Part shown: piece by piece, positions 11,106 to 11,973 of the stretch
How the letters are laid out: the number at the start of each line of letters is the position of its first letter
Numbering within the stretch: position 1 is the stretch's first letter
Source of the DNA: DASWHK01 sp036398215
GTDB lineage: Bacteria > Acidobacteriota > UBA890
Direction: 5' to 3'
Length of the DNA: 11,973 nt
Assembly (NCBI GenBank): GCA_036398215.1
Contig: DASWHK010000191.1
Location: 1 to 11,973 of the forward strand
Notes under the pieces: generated by a model
Told to the model about the DNA's origin: nothing
What the model saw: the letters and a program-made list of their open reading frames with translations, nothing else
The model's database searches: none
Program-made: the position numbers and the translations under genes

Positions 11106-11973
11106 GGACGAGCCGCTCGCCGCTTCGCCTGGCGGCAGGCGCTTGCATGATGCTCGCCGCCATCGTCCCGACGGCGCTCGCTGGGCCCTCGCCGCAAGAC
11201 ACCGCCGGCGCGCGCCCCGGACGCATCGACGCGACGCAACAGGGCGCCGAATGCGGCCTCGGGCTGGTGCTCAGCGGCGGCGGCGCCCGCGGCATCGCCC
11301 AGATCGGCGTTCTCCGCGCCTTCGAGGAGGCCGGCATCGCGTTCGACTGTCTCGCCGGCACCAGCATGGGAGCGGTGATCGGCGCCCTGTACGCCAGCGG
11401 CTACGACTCGCGCCAGATCGCGGCGGCCATGCGGACCGCGCAGCGACAAGACTTCTTCGAGCCGGGAGCCTCGCGGCGGGACGCCGAGCAGGCGCTGGCC
11501 CCCCTGTCGCGGCGGGAGCAGCGGACCAAGGTACTCGCGCACGTCGATCTCGGCGGCGGCGACCTGCATTTCTACCGCACCATGTCGGCCGCGTACCGCA
11601 TCCATCGTCTGCTGACCGAGCTGCTCGCCGCACCGAACCTGCTCGCCGGCCGTGACTTCGACCGCTTGCCGGTGCCGTTCCGCGCCGTGGGCATGGATCT
11701 GGAGACCGGGGAACGTGTCGTGTTCGCCGCCGGCGACCTCGCCCACGCCGTCCGGGCGAGCGTCTCGATCCCGCTCGTGCTGCCGCCGGTCGAGATCGCG
11801 GGCCGACTCGTCGTCGACGGCGGCCTGGCCGACAACATCCCCGTCGACGTCGCCCTGGAGATGGGGGCGCAGCGGGTCGTGGCGATCGACACGACCAGCC
11901 CCTCGGAATTGGTGGGTCCGGGCAGCGGCGTGCTGGACACCGCCGGGCGGCTGATCGAAACGATGGCGGAGAC
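11102..11973 (+). CDS. Exported patatin-like phospholipase (serine hydrolase), 3' end outside window
   Basis: A patatin-domain lipid acyl hydrolase, incomplete at the right edge (290 full codons visible). It begins with a basic n-region and hydrophobic stretch ending in a signal-peptidase-like ALA (about residues 1-27), so the product is probably exported. The catalytic features are all present: oxyanion-hole GGGARG (59-64), nucleophile elbow GTSMG (86-90, Ser88) and the Asp of DGG (239-241), completing the Ser-Asp dyad. RASVSIPLVLPPVEI and GLADNIPVDVA are typical of the RssA/PlpD-like branch. Exported patatins of this type often continue into a POTRA segment and an outer-membrane beta-barrel (type Vd secretion), but the part that would show this is missing. 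The ATG at 11102 lacks a clear Shine-Dalgarno and overlaps the stop of a short upstream frame. Substrates are presumably phospholipids; not determinable here. Confidence 0.92.
   Translation, partial: MRTSRSPLRLAAGACMMLAAIVPTALAGPSPQDTAGARPGRIDATQQGAECGLGLVLSGGGARGIAQIGVLRAFEEAGIAFDCLAGTSMGAVIGALYASGYDSRQIAAAMRTAQRQDFFEPGASRRDAEQALAPLSRREQRTKVLAHVDLGGGDLHFYRTMSAAYRIHRLLTELLAAPNLLAGRDFDRLPVPFRAVGMDLETGERVVFAAGDLAHAVRASVSIPLVLPPVEIAGRLVVDGGLADNIPVDVALEMGAQRVVAIDTTSPSELVGPGSGVLDTAGRLIETMAE

Noticed and set aside
1..11973. Search for CRISPR arrays, insertion sequences, tRNA or rRNA genes and att-like direct repeats
   Set aside because: No regularly spaced repeats, transposase-like products, cloverleaf with CCA-type end or rRNA signatures were seen on either strand.

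Overview
The window comes from a very GC-rich bacterium with strongly G/C-biased third codon positions. The Gram-negative type features (Tat-like signal on ActB, GlsB/YeaQ-type membrane protein, YciE/YciF-type protein, exported patatin) and an alternative complex III operon suggest a proteobacterium or another Gram-negative respirer. The sequence alone does not fix the genus.

Bases 1-4522 (minus strand) hold the first three genes of an alternative complex III (ACIII) operon, in the order actA (pentaheme cytochrome c), actB (fused molybdopterin-like and Fe-S subunit) and actC (NrfD-type quinol-binding membrane subunit, cut by the window edge). The junctions are ATGA overlaps. Together they would oxidise menaquinol or ubiquinol and pass electrons through Fe-S clusters and hemes to a downstream acceptor. 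Upstream lie about 370 bases without a credible gene, then an unrecognised aromatic-rich 47-codon ORF, and then, divergently, a small GlsB/YeaQ/YmgE membrane protein.

Bases 5656-8758 (minus strand) hold a two-gene unit: a thiamine-diphosphate enzyme that would normally be annotated 'acetolactate synthase', followed 94 bases later by a Sad/YneI-type succinate-semialdehyde dehydrogenase. No acetolactate synthase small subunit or ilvC is present. This pairing resembles the cyanobacterial 2-oxoglutarate decarboxylase / succinic semialdehyde dehydrogenase pair that closes the TCA cycle without 2-oxoglutarate dehydrogenase. It is the most interesting metabolic hypothesis here.

Bases 8759-10630 look like a general-stress neighbourhood: a hairpin-rich intergenic stretch, a 48-residue extremely hydrophilic small protein with an ideal ribosome binding site, a DUF892 (YciE/YciF-like) ferritin-like protein, and a small protein with eight cysteines in a symmetric CxxC pattern. 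After about 470 bases without a clear gene (with repeats, a 12-base palindrome and a possible 8-residue leader peptide) a secreted patatin-like phospholipase begins at 11102 and runs off the right edge.

Overall the window joins respiration (ACIII), a probable TCA bypass and stress genes. Nothing clearly mobile, no rRNA or tRNA and no CRISPR array was seen.
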